Of a stretch of DNA of 64,000 nucleotides, positions 8,632 through 17,052 are shown piece after piece. Source of the DNA: Moryella indoligenes (GTDB lineage Bacteria > Bacillota > Clostridia > Lachnospirales > Lachnospiraceae); the NCBI RefSeq assembly GCF_030812885.1, contig NZ_JAUSTO010000008.1:62001-126000 (forward strand), in the 5' to 3' direction. Position 1 is the stretch's first letter, and each line of letters begins with the position of its first letter. The notes beneath the pieces are model-generated. The model ran no database searches, was not told the origin of the DNA, and saw nothing but the letters and a program-made list of their open reading frames with translations. The position numbers and the translations under genes are program-made.

Positions 8632-9679
8632 CCGCTCTCTCCTGTCCTGATCTCCTGTCCCAGTATCCGGGGCTCATGCTGAGCCGCCGCGTGAGCTTTC
8701 GCGGCAGCGCCCGGTGGCTCTTTCCGAGGCGATAGCCCAGATACTTCGCGCCGCTCAGCAGCACAAGACGGGGCAGCAATCCCGCATGTCCCTCTCTGCA
8801 CAGCCCCTTTGCGGTGCGAAGCACCATGCGTATGCCCTCGCCCTCGCTCCGGATGCCGGAGAAGACCTCCGGATGCTCCGCCTGCGAGACTGCCAGGTCA
8901 AAGTTCCGGTGCAGCTGCTGAGCCGGGCTGTAATTATGCGAGTGACGCACGCGCGCCTCCGCCGCATAGGCGATGCGGTAGCCTGCGCGAAGCAGCCCCG
9001 CGGCGTAGATCATGTCCTCATTGAAGATGGCCCGGTCCGTGAAGCCGCCCAGCCTGTCAAAGACCGCCCGGTCATAGGCCGCACAGACATCTGAGGCGAA
9101 GAAGGTCTTGATCCCGAGCCGCGGGAGGTCCTCAATTCCCTTCGTAAAACTCTTCGCAGGGTAATTATACGCCCGCGTGAGACGCTCGATCGCGTCCGCG
9201 TCGCGGTTCGGAAGCTGACGCCCGTAGGAGAGCGCCACTCTGCCGCCCCCTCGCTCTGCGCCCTGCAAGGCCGCACAGGCCTCCTTATGGTTCCGCACAT
9301 CGCCCCCCGGTGAAGCTGCCTTCTCCGGAAGCAGCGGTTCCAGAAGTCGCTCAATGAGATACTCGTCCGCCGGAACCGCGTCCTGCGTCATCATGATAAA
9401 GCAGGGGGCATCCGAGTACCGCACGCCGAGATTCCGCGTGTGTCCGTGGTCGAACTCCGCCTTCCGGATGTGGTGAAGCTCACAGTGCGAAAGGACGCCC
9501 AGCTTTCTGAGCTCTGCCTCCACACCGGAGCGCTCCCAGAGTTCCCGCTCCGTGTTCATGATGATGACCTTCTGCGGCCTCACGCTCTGGCGGAACAGGC
9601 GCCGCATCAGCAGGAGAAAACGCGCGTCCGGTCTGTAGGCGGGGATGATGACATCTACCCGCAGCTTCTCCCTGTTCAT
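8624..9679 (-). CDS. Family 2 glycosyltransferase, rhamnosyltransferase-like
   Basis: A 351-residue GT2 with VDVIIPAYRPDARF at the start, the KAEFDHGHTRNLG motif common in rhamnosyltransferases of rhamnan loci, and MMTQDAVP at the acidic metal site. The second half has GGFTDRAIFNEDMIYAAGLL, the acceptor/catalytic ED region. It is soluble with basic residues at the C-terminus. It overlaps the Wzx gene by 4 nt and the DPM1-like gene by 8 nt. With rmlA, rmlB and rmlD upstream, dTDP-L-rhamnose is a reasonable donor. Linkage and acceptor are unknown. Confidence 0.82.
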   Translation of the reverse strand: MNREKLRVDVIIPAYRPDARFLLLMRRLFRQSVRPQKVIIMNTERELWERSGVEAELRKLGVLSHCELHHIRKAEFDHGHTRNLGVRYSDAPCFIMMTQDAVPADEYLIERLLEPLLPEKAASPGGDVRNHKEACAALQGAERGGGRVALSYGRQLPNRDADAIERLTRAYNYPAKSFTKGIEDLPRLGIKTFFASDVCAAYDRAVFDRLGGFTDRAIFNEDMIYAAGLLRAGYRIAYAAEARVRHSHNYSPAQQLHRNFDLAVSQAEHPEVFSGIRSEGEGIRMVLRTAKGLCREGHAGLLPRLVLLSGAKYLGYRLGKSHRALPRKLTRRLSMSPGYWDRRSGQERADE

Positions 9680-11013
9680 GCCCTCTCCTCTACATTCAGC
9701 CTCTCATCACGCCTGAGTCTTTGCGCCGCACTGAAAAGAAAGCACAGCGTGAGCAGCAGCATGGTGAGGAGGTAAGCCTCCGCCGCGCCGGGAATGCCCC
9801 GCCGCAGCACCATCACATCCGAAATGAGCCAGGCGAAGACCGTCGTCCCTCCGTAGATCAGGAAGATGCTCCGCTGCGCCTCAAGAATAACCAGTACATA
9901 GTATAACAGATTCAGCAGCGCATAGAAGCCTCCGCCGAAAATCACCTCGATCAGCGCTCCCCGGTACGGGCGGAGCGCCGCCCCTGCCTCCGCCCCCACA
10001 AGGAGCGAGAGCACAGGAATGCCCAGCAGCCAGGCTGCGCCGGCCCCCAGCAGCGTGAAGATCGCGATGAGCAGCGCGATCTTTTGCAGGAGCCCGAGAA
10101 AGCCCGCGCGATCTCCGCGCTCCCGCTTCTCTGAGAGCCCGGTCAGCACCGGACGTATCACGAAATTCGCCATGAGGTTGATGACCGAGGTCGGAATGAA
10201 TATCGTGGTGTAGTAGCCATTGTCCGCGCTGCTCATATGCCGATTCACCGCATACTTGGACGCCGCGAAGATGTAGAGATCCAGAAAGCTGGACACGAAG
10301 AGCCACCTGCTCCTCTGAAACAGCGCCCATGCACTGCCCCGCTGCCGCCGGAAGGAGACTGCCCGGAATTCCCGGAGCGGCAGCACGCAGAACAGAAGCA
10401 GCGAGAGTCCCTGCCCCAGCACCGCCGCAGCAGAGCTTAAGACGAGATCGCCCGTCTTAAGCATCGCCCCCGTAAAGAGAAGCACGGAGAGGAGCGTGCG
10501 GAAGGCATTGCTCTTTCCCGCGAGATAGAGCCTTCCCTGCCGCTGGAATTCGGAGTCATAGCAGTCCGCGTAGCCGTCCAGCACCTTGTAGAGCGCCATG
10601 AGAAGCAGAACGCTTCGCGCCATCCCCGCCTCCGTGCATATCAGGGCGTAGCCCAGAGAGAGCACAGCGGCCGCAAGGCAGCTGAGACAGCGAAAGTGCC
10701 GGTACTCCGCAAAGCTAAAACGCCCCGCGGCATCCGTGATCTGCAGAGGCCGCATCCCGAAGTAGGCGACAATAAACATCTGCTGTCCGAAGGTCGAGAA
10801 GGCGAAAAAGAATATCCCGCCCGCATCCGCTCCGAGGCAGCGCGTCACCGCCGCACCGAGCAGCATGCTGGTCAGTGCGTAGACGGCGCTCCCAAGCATA
10901 TTCCAGAGGATATTTCTCTCCCCGATCCGCTGATCGCTGCCGAAGAGCAGGCGACTCCACAAATTCATTTCCGCCCGGCTTCGAACGGCAGCCCGCAGCT
11001 CCTGCTCCCTCAT
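9676..11013 (-). CDS. Polysaccharide flippase, Wzx/MOP family
   Basis: A 445-residue protein with about 12-14 hydrophobic spans and the MOP-superfamily opening NILWNMLGSAVYALTSML, then CLGADAGGIFFFAFST, typical of Wzx/RfbX-type lipid-linked sugar flippases. Charged loops (EFQRQGRLYLAGKSN) match the pattern. Two different export routes in one locus (this flippase and Wzm/Wzt) are not redundant if the flippase carries a single undecaprenyl-phosphate sugar, as GacK does in group A Streptococcus. It is embedded between two GT2 genes with 4-nt overlaps on both sides. Substrate assignment is inference. Confidence 0.82.
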   Translation of the reverse strand: MREQELRAAVRSRAEMNLWSRLLFGSDQRIGERNILWNMLGSAVYALTSMLLGAAVTRCLGADAGGIFFFAFSTFGQQMFIVAYFGMRPLQITDAAGRFSFAEYRHFRCLSCLAAAVLSLGYALICTEAGMARSVLLLMALYKVLDGYADCYDSEFQRQGRLYLAGKSNAFRTLLSVLLFTGAMLKTGDLVLSSAAAVLGQGLSLLLFCVLPLREFRAVSFRRQRGSAWALFQRSRWLFVSSFLDLYIFAASKYAVNRHMSSADNGYYTTIFIPTSVINLMANFVIRPVLTGLSEKRERGDRAGFLGLLQKIALLIAIFTLLGAGAAWLLGIPVLSLLVGAEAGAALRPYRGALIEVIFGGGFYALLNLLYYVLVILEAQRSIFLIYGGTTVFAWLISDVMVLRRGIPGAAEAYLLTMLLLTLCFLFSAAQRLRRDERLNVEERA

Positions 11014-11918
11014 AGGAACCTGCCGAGGAAACGCGCCTCGAGCTTCACCACCGCGTGAAAGAGTCTCGTGACGAGAAGCTGCGCTCCCGATACCTCGAGG
11101 TAGCGCCTGTAATACTGAAGGGTTGCCGCCTCCCTGAGCCGCTGCCGCTCCAGAAGCCGCTGATAGCTCCGCCTTATGCTCACCGCGTGCCTGTGGAGAT
11201 AGTGCTCCGTCATAAGAAGTCCGGTCCGAAAGCCATGGAAGCGCAGCTTCCAGCCGAGGACATACTCCTCCTCATAGAGAAATATCTCCTCGTCATAGCC
11301 GCCGCTCTGACGGAATTTATCAATATCCACCATGAGAAGAGAGCCCGGCACGCAGTCCACATGCACCAGCTCCCTGCCGATGTAGCGCCAGCGCGGATAA
11401 TGCAGGATATGTGCAAAGATGCGCCGCATGAGCGGGCCCGATTCCAGCAGATCGTAGAGCCAGGGACGAAGCGGCCAGGCCGCCGCGCCGGAGAGCACAT
11501 TCTGACGGCTGCCCGGAATGCCGGCCTCCGCAGGGAGCGATGGGTTCTGCTGCACCGGGGCGAGCGCCGCAAGCTCCGGATGGCGCTCCATCGTCTCCGT
11601 GAGCGCGGCGACGCAGGCGTCCGTGAACTCCGCGTCCGGATTTGCGATCAGCGCACGCTCCGCCCGCAGCACCTCCGAGGCGTAGCGTATGCCGAGATTA
11701 TTGCCCGCGCCGTAGCCGCCGTTTTTCTCTGCGGTGACGAAAATCACCTTGTCCCGCACCATGGAGCGCAGGCGCAGCGCACTCGCGTCCGTGGAGGCAT
11801 TATCCACAACAATGACCGCATCGAGACTTTTGTACTCCCGTATCCGCTCGATCTGTGCGATCGTCGTGTCCGCGTCATTGTAATTCACTATCACACAGAC
11901 TGTCCTCACAGGCCTCAC
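11010..11918 (-). CDS. Family 2 glycosyltransferase, rhamnosyltransferase-like (GTG start)
   Basis: A 302-residue GT2 with VCVIVNYND at the N-terminus, VVDNASTD, then ANPDAEF as the metal-binding motif, and YDEEIFLYEEEYVLGWKLR, the pattern of WbbL/RgpB-like rhamnosyltransferases. A longer reading from an ATG at 12044 would run 130 nt into the GT8 gene. The GTG at 11918 instead gives the 4-nt GTGA overlap seen at the other junctions and has GGAGAAGGGAGAG upstream; a second GTG at 11909 is possible. The C-terminal 40 residues are basic and amphipathic, suggesting peripheral membrane attachment. It probably adds rhamnose during chain initiation or extension. Confidence 0.82.
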   Translation of the reverse strand: MRPVRTVCVIVNYNDADTTIAQIERIREYKSLDAVIVVDNASTDASALRLRSMVRDKVIFVTAEKNGGYGAGNNLGIRYASEVLRAERALIANPDAEFTDACVAALTETMERHPELAALAPVQQNPSLPAEAGIPGSRQNVLSGAAAWPLRPWLYDLLESGPLMRRIFAHILHYPRWRYIGRELVHVDCVPGSLLMVDIDKFRQSGGYDEEIFLYEEEYVLGWKLRFHGFRTGLLMTEHYLHRHAVSIRRSYQRLLERQRLREAATLQYYRRYLEVSGAQLLVTRLFHAVVKLEARFLGRFL

Positions 11919-12904
11919 CTCTCCCTTCTCCGGGCGCTGCGCTCCCGAATGAGCTTCGTCACATAATGGTGGCCGATTCTCGCTCTGAGTCCCGGCAGCA
12001 CCGGTGTGATGAGATCCATACCGTGATACATGAGGAGCTTCCACTCACTGCCCCTCTCCTTCTCCGTCCCCGCAAAGGGCGTCATCTCAAGATAGGCTTC
12101 ATAGGCCTTTCCATAGTGATTCAGCGCGCCCGCCTTCCACGGTCTCTCATCCCCTGCGAAATGGACAATCGAGGGCTTCCGCCGCGCAAAGGCAAAGCTC
12201 TCGCGCGAATGTACCCGGTAGGAGGGCTGCATCCTGCAGAGCGTGTCGTAGCGGAAATAGCGGTAGTTTGTAAAAAAATTCCACTTCGGCGCGACGCTCC
12301 GTATGCGCCCCGCGAGGCAGCCGTTCAGTGCATCCTGATCGTTGAAGAGGCTCTCCTCCTCGATCGCGCTGTAGTAGCTTAGCAGCTGCTCTGTGATGCG
12401 CTCCTCTCTCCAGCGCTTTAAGTCGATCAGCAGCACCCCCGCGTTGAAGTACGGCTCCTCCGCCTCCATATGGAGATAGCGCTTCACCTCCGGATAGATG
12501 GTCGGCTCCTGCACCGCAGCGAGCACGCAGCCCGCAAGCTTTGTGTCCCAGAGCCTTGCAAGCGGCTTCAGCACCACTGTGTCGCAGTCCAGATAGAGCA
12601 CGCGCTCTGCCGTCTCCGGCAGAAGCTCTCCCAGAAAGAGCCGCCCCATGGTGCTGATATCAAAGCTTCCCGTGTCCGGACACCGCTCAAAGCGCGCCCC
12701 GAGATTCCAGAAATCCCGGAACTCCACCGTCCGGCCGAAGGCGTCCGCAGTTCTCCGTATCTTTTCCTTCGAGCGCTCCCCGATACCGGTTGAAATCACA
12801 TAGATATTCAGCTCCTCCGCATCCGCGTTGCTGTCGCAGAGGGAGCAGAGCGAAACTGCGAGATGTCTCGCATAGTTTTCATTGGAGACGTAGGCGACAT
12901 TCAT
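11915..12904 (-). CDS. Family 8 glycosyltransferase (LgtC/glycogenin-like)
   Basis: A 329-residue GT8: MNVAYVSNENYARHLAVSLC, VLYLDCDTVVLKPL with the DxD-type metal motif near residues 106-108, FNAGVLLIDLKRWR, LFNDQDALNG and VHFAGDERPWK, all diagnostic of the retaining galactosyl/glucosyltransferase family. ATG 12904 is chosen over an in-frame ATG at 12931 because GGAAAGGAAG stands just before it. The C-terminus is basic (RERSARRRER). It begins about 105 nt after leuA and overlaps the next GT by 4 nt. A UDP-hexose donor is expected for GT8; the acceptor is unknown. Confidence 0.88.
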   Translation of the reverse strand: MNVAYVSNENYARHLAVSLCSLCDSNADAEELNIYVISTGIGERSKEKIRRTADAFGRTVEFRDFWNLGARFERCPDTGSFDISTMGRLFLGELLPETAERVLYLDCDTVVLKPLARLWDTKLAGCVLAAVQEPTIYPEVKRYLHMEAEEPYFNAGVLLIDLKRWREERITEQLLSYYSAIEEESLFNDQDALNGCLAGRIRSVAPKWNFFTNYRYFRYDTLCRMQPSYRVHSRESFAFARRKPSIVHFAGDERPWKAGALNHYGKAYEAYLEMTPFAGTEKERGSEWKLLMYHGMDLITPVLPGLRARIGHHYVTKLIRERSARRRER

Positions 12905-12933
12905 ATGGCTTCCTTTCCTGCTCTGACGCACGC

Positions 12934-12982
12934 GCGCAGCCCGGCTCCGATCCGGCTCAGCCGGCGCGGCTTCGGGCTGCGC
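12934..12982. repeat. GC-rich inverted repeat between leuA and the GT8 gene
   Basis: Nine-base arms GCGCAGCCC (12934-12942) and GGGCTGCGC (12974-12982) enclose a second short palindrome (CCGGCTCAGCCGG). On the minus strand no U-tract follows, so it is not a standard terminator; it may slow or process the long transcript just before the GT8 ribosome site. Confidence 0.45.
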
Positions 12983-13009
12983 ATCACCTTTTATAAAGAA
13001 CCAACGCGT

Positions 13010-14731
13010 TTATTTCTCTTCATGCGCTTCCTCCGGATGCTCCCCGTCCTGCTCCTTCGCATAGAACAGACGGTTCACCGCGGAGAAGACCCCCCGCAGA
13101 GAGGCTCTCGTGATATTGCTCGAAATCCCGACGCCGTAGGTGGTTCTGCCGCTCTCCATATCCAAAATGTGGATATAGGAGGCCGCCTGCGCATTCGATC
13201 CCTGCCGCAGCGCGTGTTCGGAGTAGTCCAGAACCCTTATCTCTATGCCGAGCGCAGTCTCGATTCCGTGGCGCACTGCATCGATCGGGCCGTTTCCGAC
13301 GCCCTCAAAGCGACGCTCCTCGCCGTGATCTGTAAAGCTGCACTTGGCCAGAGTCGCAAAGCTTCCGTCCTCCAGCTCCGTATCTGTGATCTGACACTTT
13401 CTGAAGTGCATCGGCTCCTTGCAGTCTATATAATGCCGATGGAATTCGGAGAATATCTGCTCCGGCGCCACCTCGCCCTGCTGCTCGGAGATGCGCTGGA
13501 TGATATCCGCGAACTCCTTGTGCATGCCCTTCGGGAGATGAAAGCCGTAAAAGGTATCCATGATGAAGGCGACGCCGCCCTTTCCGGACTGCGAGTTGAT
13601 CCGGACCACCGGCTGATACCTCCGCCCGATATCACTCGGATCTATGGGCAGATAGGGTACCGCCCAGTAGGCACTGTTTCGATCCCGCATGGCCTGAATG
13701 CCCTTATTGATCGCGTCCTGATGCGAGCCCGAAAAAGCGGTGAATACCAGCTCGCCCGCATAGGGATGACGCGGCGGTATCTTCATCTTCGTGCAGCGCT
13801 CATAGACCTCTGCGATCTCCTGCTCGTTGGAGAGATTCAGCCCCGGGTCTATCCCCTGTGAGAACATATTGTAGGCGACCGTCAGGATGTCCACATTTCC
13901 GGTGCGCTCCCCGTTTCCGAAGAGCGTCCCCTCCACGCGGTCCGCCCCCGCAAGGATGGAGAGCTCCGTCGCCGCGACGCCCGTACCCCTGTCGTTGTGC
14001 GGATGCACGCTGACAATCACGGACTCTCTCTGCTTCAGGTTTCGTATCATCCACTCTACCTGATCGGCATAGACGTTCGGTGTGTTCATCTCCACCGTCA
14101 GCGGCAGATTCAGAATCACTTTACGCTCCGGCGTGGCCATGCCCCAGGTATCGAGCACCGCCTCGCAGACCTCCAGAGAGAAGTCAAGCTCCGTCCCCAT
14201 GAAGCTCTCAGGGGAGTACTCGAGGATGATGTCGCTCCGCCCGAACTCCTTCATGTAGCGCTTCACCATGCGAACGCCGTCCACCGCGATCTGTCTGATC
14301 TCCTCGCGGGAGGCATGGAACACGACGTCGCGCTGAAGCGTGTTTGTAGAATTATAGATATGTATGATCGGATTCGCGATGCCCTCTATCGCCTCAAAGC
14401 TGCGCCGTATCAGATGCTCACGGCACTGCGTCAGCACCTGCACGTGGACATCCTCAGGTATCATCTTCCGGAAGGCGAGCTGACGCAGGAAGTCAAATTC
14501 CAGCTGTGACGCAGCCGGAAAGCCGATCTCTATCTCCTTGAAGCCAAGCTTTAGGAGGAGCTTGAACATCTCCATCTTCTCCTCGACAACCATGGGCTCG
14601 ACCAGCGCCTGGTTTCCGTCGCGGAGATCCACAGAGCACCAGACCGGCGCCTTTCCGATCTCCCGGTCCGGCCAGCTGCGCTCCGGATAGTCTACGACCG
14701 GGTTCCTCCTATATCTCTCGATGTGATACAT
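13010..14731 (-). CDS. leuA: 2-isopropylmalate synthase
   Basis: A 573-residue protein that condenses acetyl-CoA with 2-oxoisovalerate in the first committed step of leucine synthesis. The N-terminal HMGL-type barrel has SVDLRDGNQAL (metal/active site) and SVHPHNDRGTG with the metal-binding histidines; the C-terminal part (about 430-560) is the LeuA regulatory dimer domain. This is the longer LeuA form. An AAGGAG site precedes the ATG. It lies 11 nt after glmM, inside an otherwise purely glycan-related series, so it is probably co-transcribed. No leuBCD is nearby and no T-box or leader peptide is visible upstream. The odd placement is real; the enzyme assignment is firm. Confidence 0.95.
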   Translation of the reverse strand: MYHIERYRRNPVVDYPERSWPDREIGKAPVWCSVDLRDGNQALVEPMVVEEKMEMFKLLLKLGFKEIEIGFPAASQLEFDFLRQLAFRKMIPEDVHVQVLTQCREHLIRRSFEAIEGIANPIIHIYNSTNTLQRDVVFHASREEIRQIAVDGVRMVKRYMKEFGRSDIILEYSPESFMGTELDFSLEVCEAVLDTWGMATPERKVILNLPLTVEMNTPNVYADQVEWMIRNLKQRESVIVSVHPHNDRGTGVAATELSILAGADRVEGTLFGNGERTGNVDILTVAYNMFSQGIDPGLNLSNEQEIAEVYERCTKMKIPPRHPYAGELVFTAFSGSHQDAINKGIQAMRDRNSAYWAVPYLPIDPSDIGRRYQPVVRINSQSGKGGVAFIMDTFYGFHLPKGMHKEFADIIQRISEQQGEVAPEQIFSEFHRHYIDCKEPMHFRKCQITDTELEDGSFATLAKCSFTDHGEERRFEGVGNGPIDAVRHGIETALGIEIRVLDYSEHALRQGSNAQAASYIHILDMESGRTTYGVGISSNITRASLRGVFSAVNRLFYAKEQDGEHPEEAHEEK

Positions 14732-14742
14732 TCTGATCTCCT

Positions 14743-16101
14743 TCAGTCCGCTGTGACAAGGCCCTCGCGCTCCATCACCGCAATGATGGATGCGACGCTC
14801 TCAGAGCACAGCTGATCTGTCGCCGCCTCTGCCATCACGCGCACCAGCGGCTCAGTCCCGCTCGCGCGAAGCAGTATGCGTCCGTCGCCGCCGAGCCTCT
14901 GCTCCGCCGCAGCAACCGCCTTCAGCACCTCCGGATGCTGTTGTGCCGCCTCCTTGTCCGCGACACGCACATTCTTCAAAAGCTGCGGGTAGATATGCAC
15001 CTCCGACACAAGCTTTGAGAGCGGCTGTTTCAGCTCCAGCAGCACCTCCATAAGCTTCAGCGCCGTGACCATACCGTCTCCCGTCGTCTCATACTTGGAG
15101 AAAATAATGTGTCCGGACTGCTCGCCTCCCAGGCGGTTGCCCTGCGCCTGCATATTCTCGTAGACATACTTGTCTCCGACCTGCGTCTTCTCATAGGCGA
15201 TGCCTGCGCGGTCAAAGGCCTTGTAGAGACCGAAATTCGACATCACCGTCGTGACCACCTTGTTGTTTGCGAGCTCTCCGCACTGCTTCATGTACTTTCC
15301 GCAGACGTAGAGTATCAGATCGCCATTGACCTCGCGTCCCAGATCGTCCACTGCGAGGCAGCGATCCGCATCGCCGTCAAAGGCAAAGCCGACATCGCAG
15401 TGCTCCCGCTTCACAAGTTCAATGAGCTCCTCCATATGGGTGGAACCGCAGTTCTGATTGATGTTCGTGCCGTTGGGCTCATCGTGGATCACCACAGTCT
15501 GCGCGCCGAGCGCGTCAAAGACATGCTTTGCAATGGAGGACGCGGAGCCGTTTGCGCAGTCCAGCGCAATCCTCTTATTCTTAAATGAGCGCGTTGCGAG
15601 TGCGATGAGATGGCCGATATAGCGGTTCCGACCCGCGGAGAAATCGACGGTACGGCCGATTCCGTCCCGCCTTGCGAGCGGCAGCTCCGCCGGCGTGCCG
15701 TCGATCCAGGCCTCGATCTCCCGGATCACAGACTCCTCCATCTTCTCTCCGCTGCCGTTGATCAGCTTGATTCCGTTGTCGTAGAAGGGATTGTGGCTCG
15801 CGCTGATCATGATGCCGCAGTCGAAATCCTCCGTCCGCACAACATAGGCCACGCTCGGGGTCGGCGTCACATGCAGCAGATACACATCTGCGCCGCTCGC
15901 CGTGAGACCCGCAGACAGCGCATCCTCCAGCATGTAGCTGGAGCGCCGCGTGTCCTTGCCGATCGCGACGCAGCAGCGCTCGCCCTTCGGCTTCTGTCCG
16001 TAGTACCAGCCCAGAAACCTTCCCACCAGAAATGCATGGCGCGGCGTGAGCGTCACATTTGCCTCCCCGCGGAAGCCGTCCGTCCCAAAATATTTACCCA
16101 T
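14743..16101 (-). CDS. glmM: Phosphoglucosamine mutase
   Basis: A 452-residue alpha-D-phosphohexomutase converting glucosamine-6-P to glucosamine-1-P, the precursor of UDP-GlcNAc for peptidoglycan and wall glycans. Visible elements: KYFGTDGFRG at the start, the phosphoserine loop ISASHNP with S102, the Mg loop DGDADR near 240, the sugar-binding GGEQSGHI and the phosphate-binding RASGTEPLVRVM. Length is exactly that of bacterial GlmM. Its ATG shares one base with the rmlD stop (TAATG), and leuA follows 11 nt later. The location inside the wall-polysaccharide operon fits supply of amino-sugar donors. Confidence 0.96.
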   Translation of the reverse strand: MGKYFGTDGFRGEANVTLTPRHAFLVGRFLGWYYGQKPKGERCCVAIGKDTRRSSYMLEDALSAGLTASGADVYLLHVTPTPSVAYVVRTEDFDCGIMISASHNPFYDNGIKLINGSGEKMEESVIREIEAWIDGTPAELPLARRDGIGRTVDFSAGRNRYIGHLIALATRSFKNKRIALDCANGSASSIAKHVFDALGAQTVVIHDEPNGTNINQNCGSTHMEELIELVKREHCDVGFAFDGDADRCLAVDDLGREVNGDLILYVCGKYMKQCGELANNKVVTTVMSNFGLYKAFDRAGIAYEKTQVGDKYVYENMQAQGNRLGGEQSGHIIFSKYETTGDGMVTALKLMEVLLELKQPLSKLVSEVHIYPQLLKNVRVADKEAAQQHPEVLKAVAAAEQRLGGDGRILLRASGTEPLVRVMAEAATDQLCSESVASIIAVMEREGLVTAD

Positions 16102-17027
16102 TAAATTTCTCCATTTGCTCTTAAAATTTCCAGATACCGGCGCAGCGCGTCCTTCCAGTCCGGAAGCGGCGTGAAGCCCTCCCTGACCAGCTTGGAGCGA
16201 TCCAGTCTGCTGTTCTCCGGCCTTGCAGCCTTCGAGAGGCCGTACTCCTCTGTCGTCACCGGCACGACCTTCGTCTGAAGCCCCGCCTGACGGTAAATCT
16301 CGCAGGTAAAGTCATACCAGGAGATATAAGCGCCCTCGTTTGTGACGTGGTAGCAGCCATACTTCTCGGTCTCCAGCATATCGACCAGAAGCCGCGCGAG
16401 ATCCAGCGTATAGGTCGGCGTTCCGATCTGATCCGAGACCACGCGCACCGTGTCGTGATTCTTTCCGACCGAGAGCATGGTGCGGATGAAATTCTTCCCA
16501 TTTACGCCGAAAACCCAAGCGATGCGGACAATAAAATATTTCTCCAGTAGACCGCTGACCGCGAGCTCCCCGTCCAGCTTGCTCCTGCCATAGGTGCTGA
16601 GCGGAGAGAAGTCTCTGCAATCCGGCTCCCAGGGCGCAGTGCCCTTCCCGTTGAAGACATAGTCCGTGCTGATGTAGATCATCTTGCAGCCGAGCAGCCT
16701 GCACGCACGGGCGATATGCTCCGTGCCGCCCGCATTGATCTCGTAGACCCTGTCCTTCTTGTCCTCATCCTCCGCAGCGTCCACCGCAGTCCACGCCGCA
16801 CAGTGCACGATCGCGTCGGGCCTCTGCTCTCCGAGCACGGCCATCACCGCTGTCTCATCTGTGATATCCAGAGAGACATACGGAAGAAAGGTCACTGCCG
16901 TCCCGTCCTGTATCCCGCTGTACTCCGGCGCGAGATCGGAGCCGACCGCCTCAAAGCCCCGCTCTGCGAGCTCATTCATCACATCATGTCCCAGCTGCCC
17001 TGCGACACCTGTCACAAATACCTTCAT
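16101..17027 (-). CDS. rmlD: dTDP-4-dehydrorhamnose reductase
   Basis: A 308-residue SDR-fold enzyme: FVTGVAGQLGHDV at the N-terminus (NAD(P)H binding), ISTDYVFNGKG, and the catalytic YGRSKLDGE (YxxxK). It makes dTDP-L-rhamnose in the last step of the pathway. The ATG at 17027 follows GGGAGGGG by four bases; an upstream in-frame ATG at 17081 lies inside rmlB and is rejected. It starts 25 nt after rmlB and shares a base with glmM. With rmlA and rmlB this covers three of the four dTDP-rhamnose steps; no rmlC epimerase is found in the window. Confidence 0.95.
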   Translation of the reverse strand: MKVFVTGVAGQLGHDVMNELAERGFEAVGSDLAPEYSGIQDGTAVTFLPYVSLDITDETAVMAVLGEQRPDAIVHCAAWTAVDAAEDEDKKDRVYEINAGGTEHIARACRLLGCKMIYISTDYVFNGKGTAPWEPDCRDFSPLSTYGRSKLDGELAVSGLLEKYFIVRIAWVFGVNGKNFIRTMLSVGKNHDTVRVVSDQIGTPTYTLDLARLLVDMLETEKYGCYHVTNEGAYISWYDFTCEIYRQAGLQTKVVPVTTEEYGLSKAARPENSRLDRSKLVREGFTPLPDWKDALRRYLEILRANGEI

Positions 17028-17052
17028 CAAACCCCTCCCGACTCTCACACAC

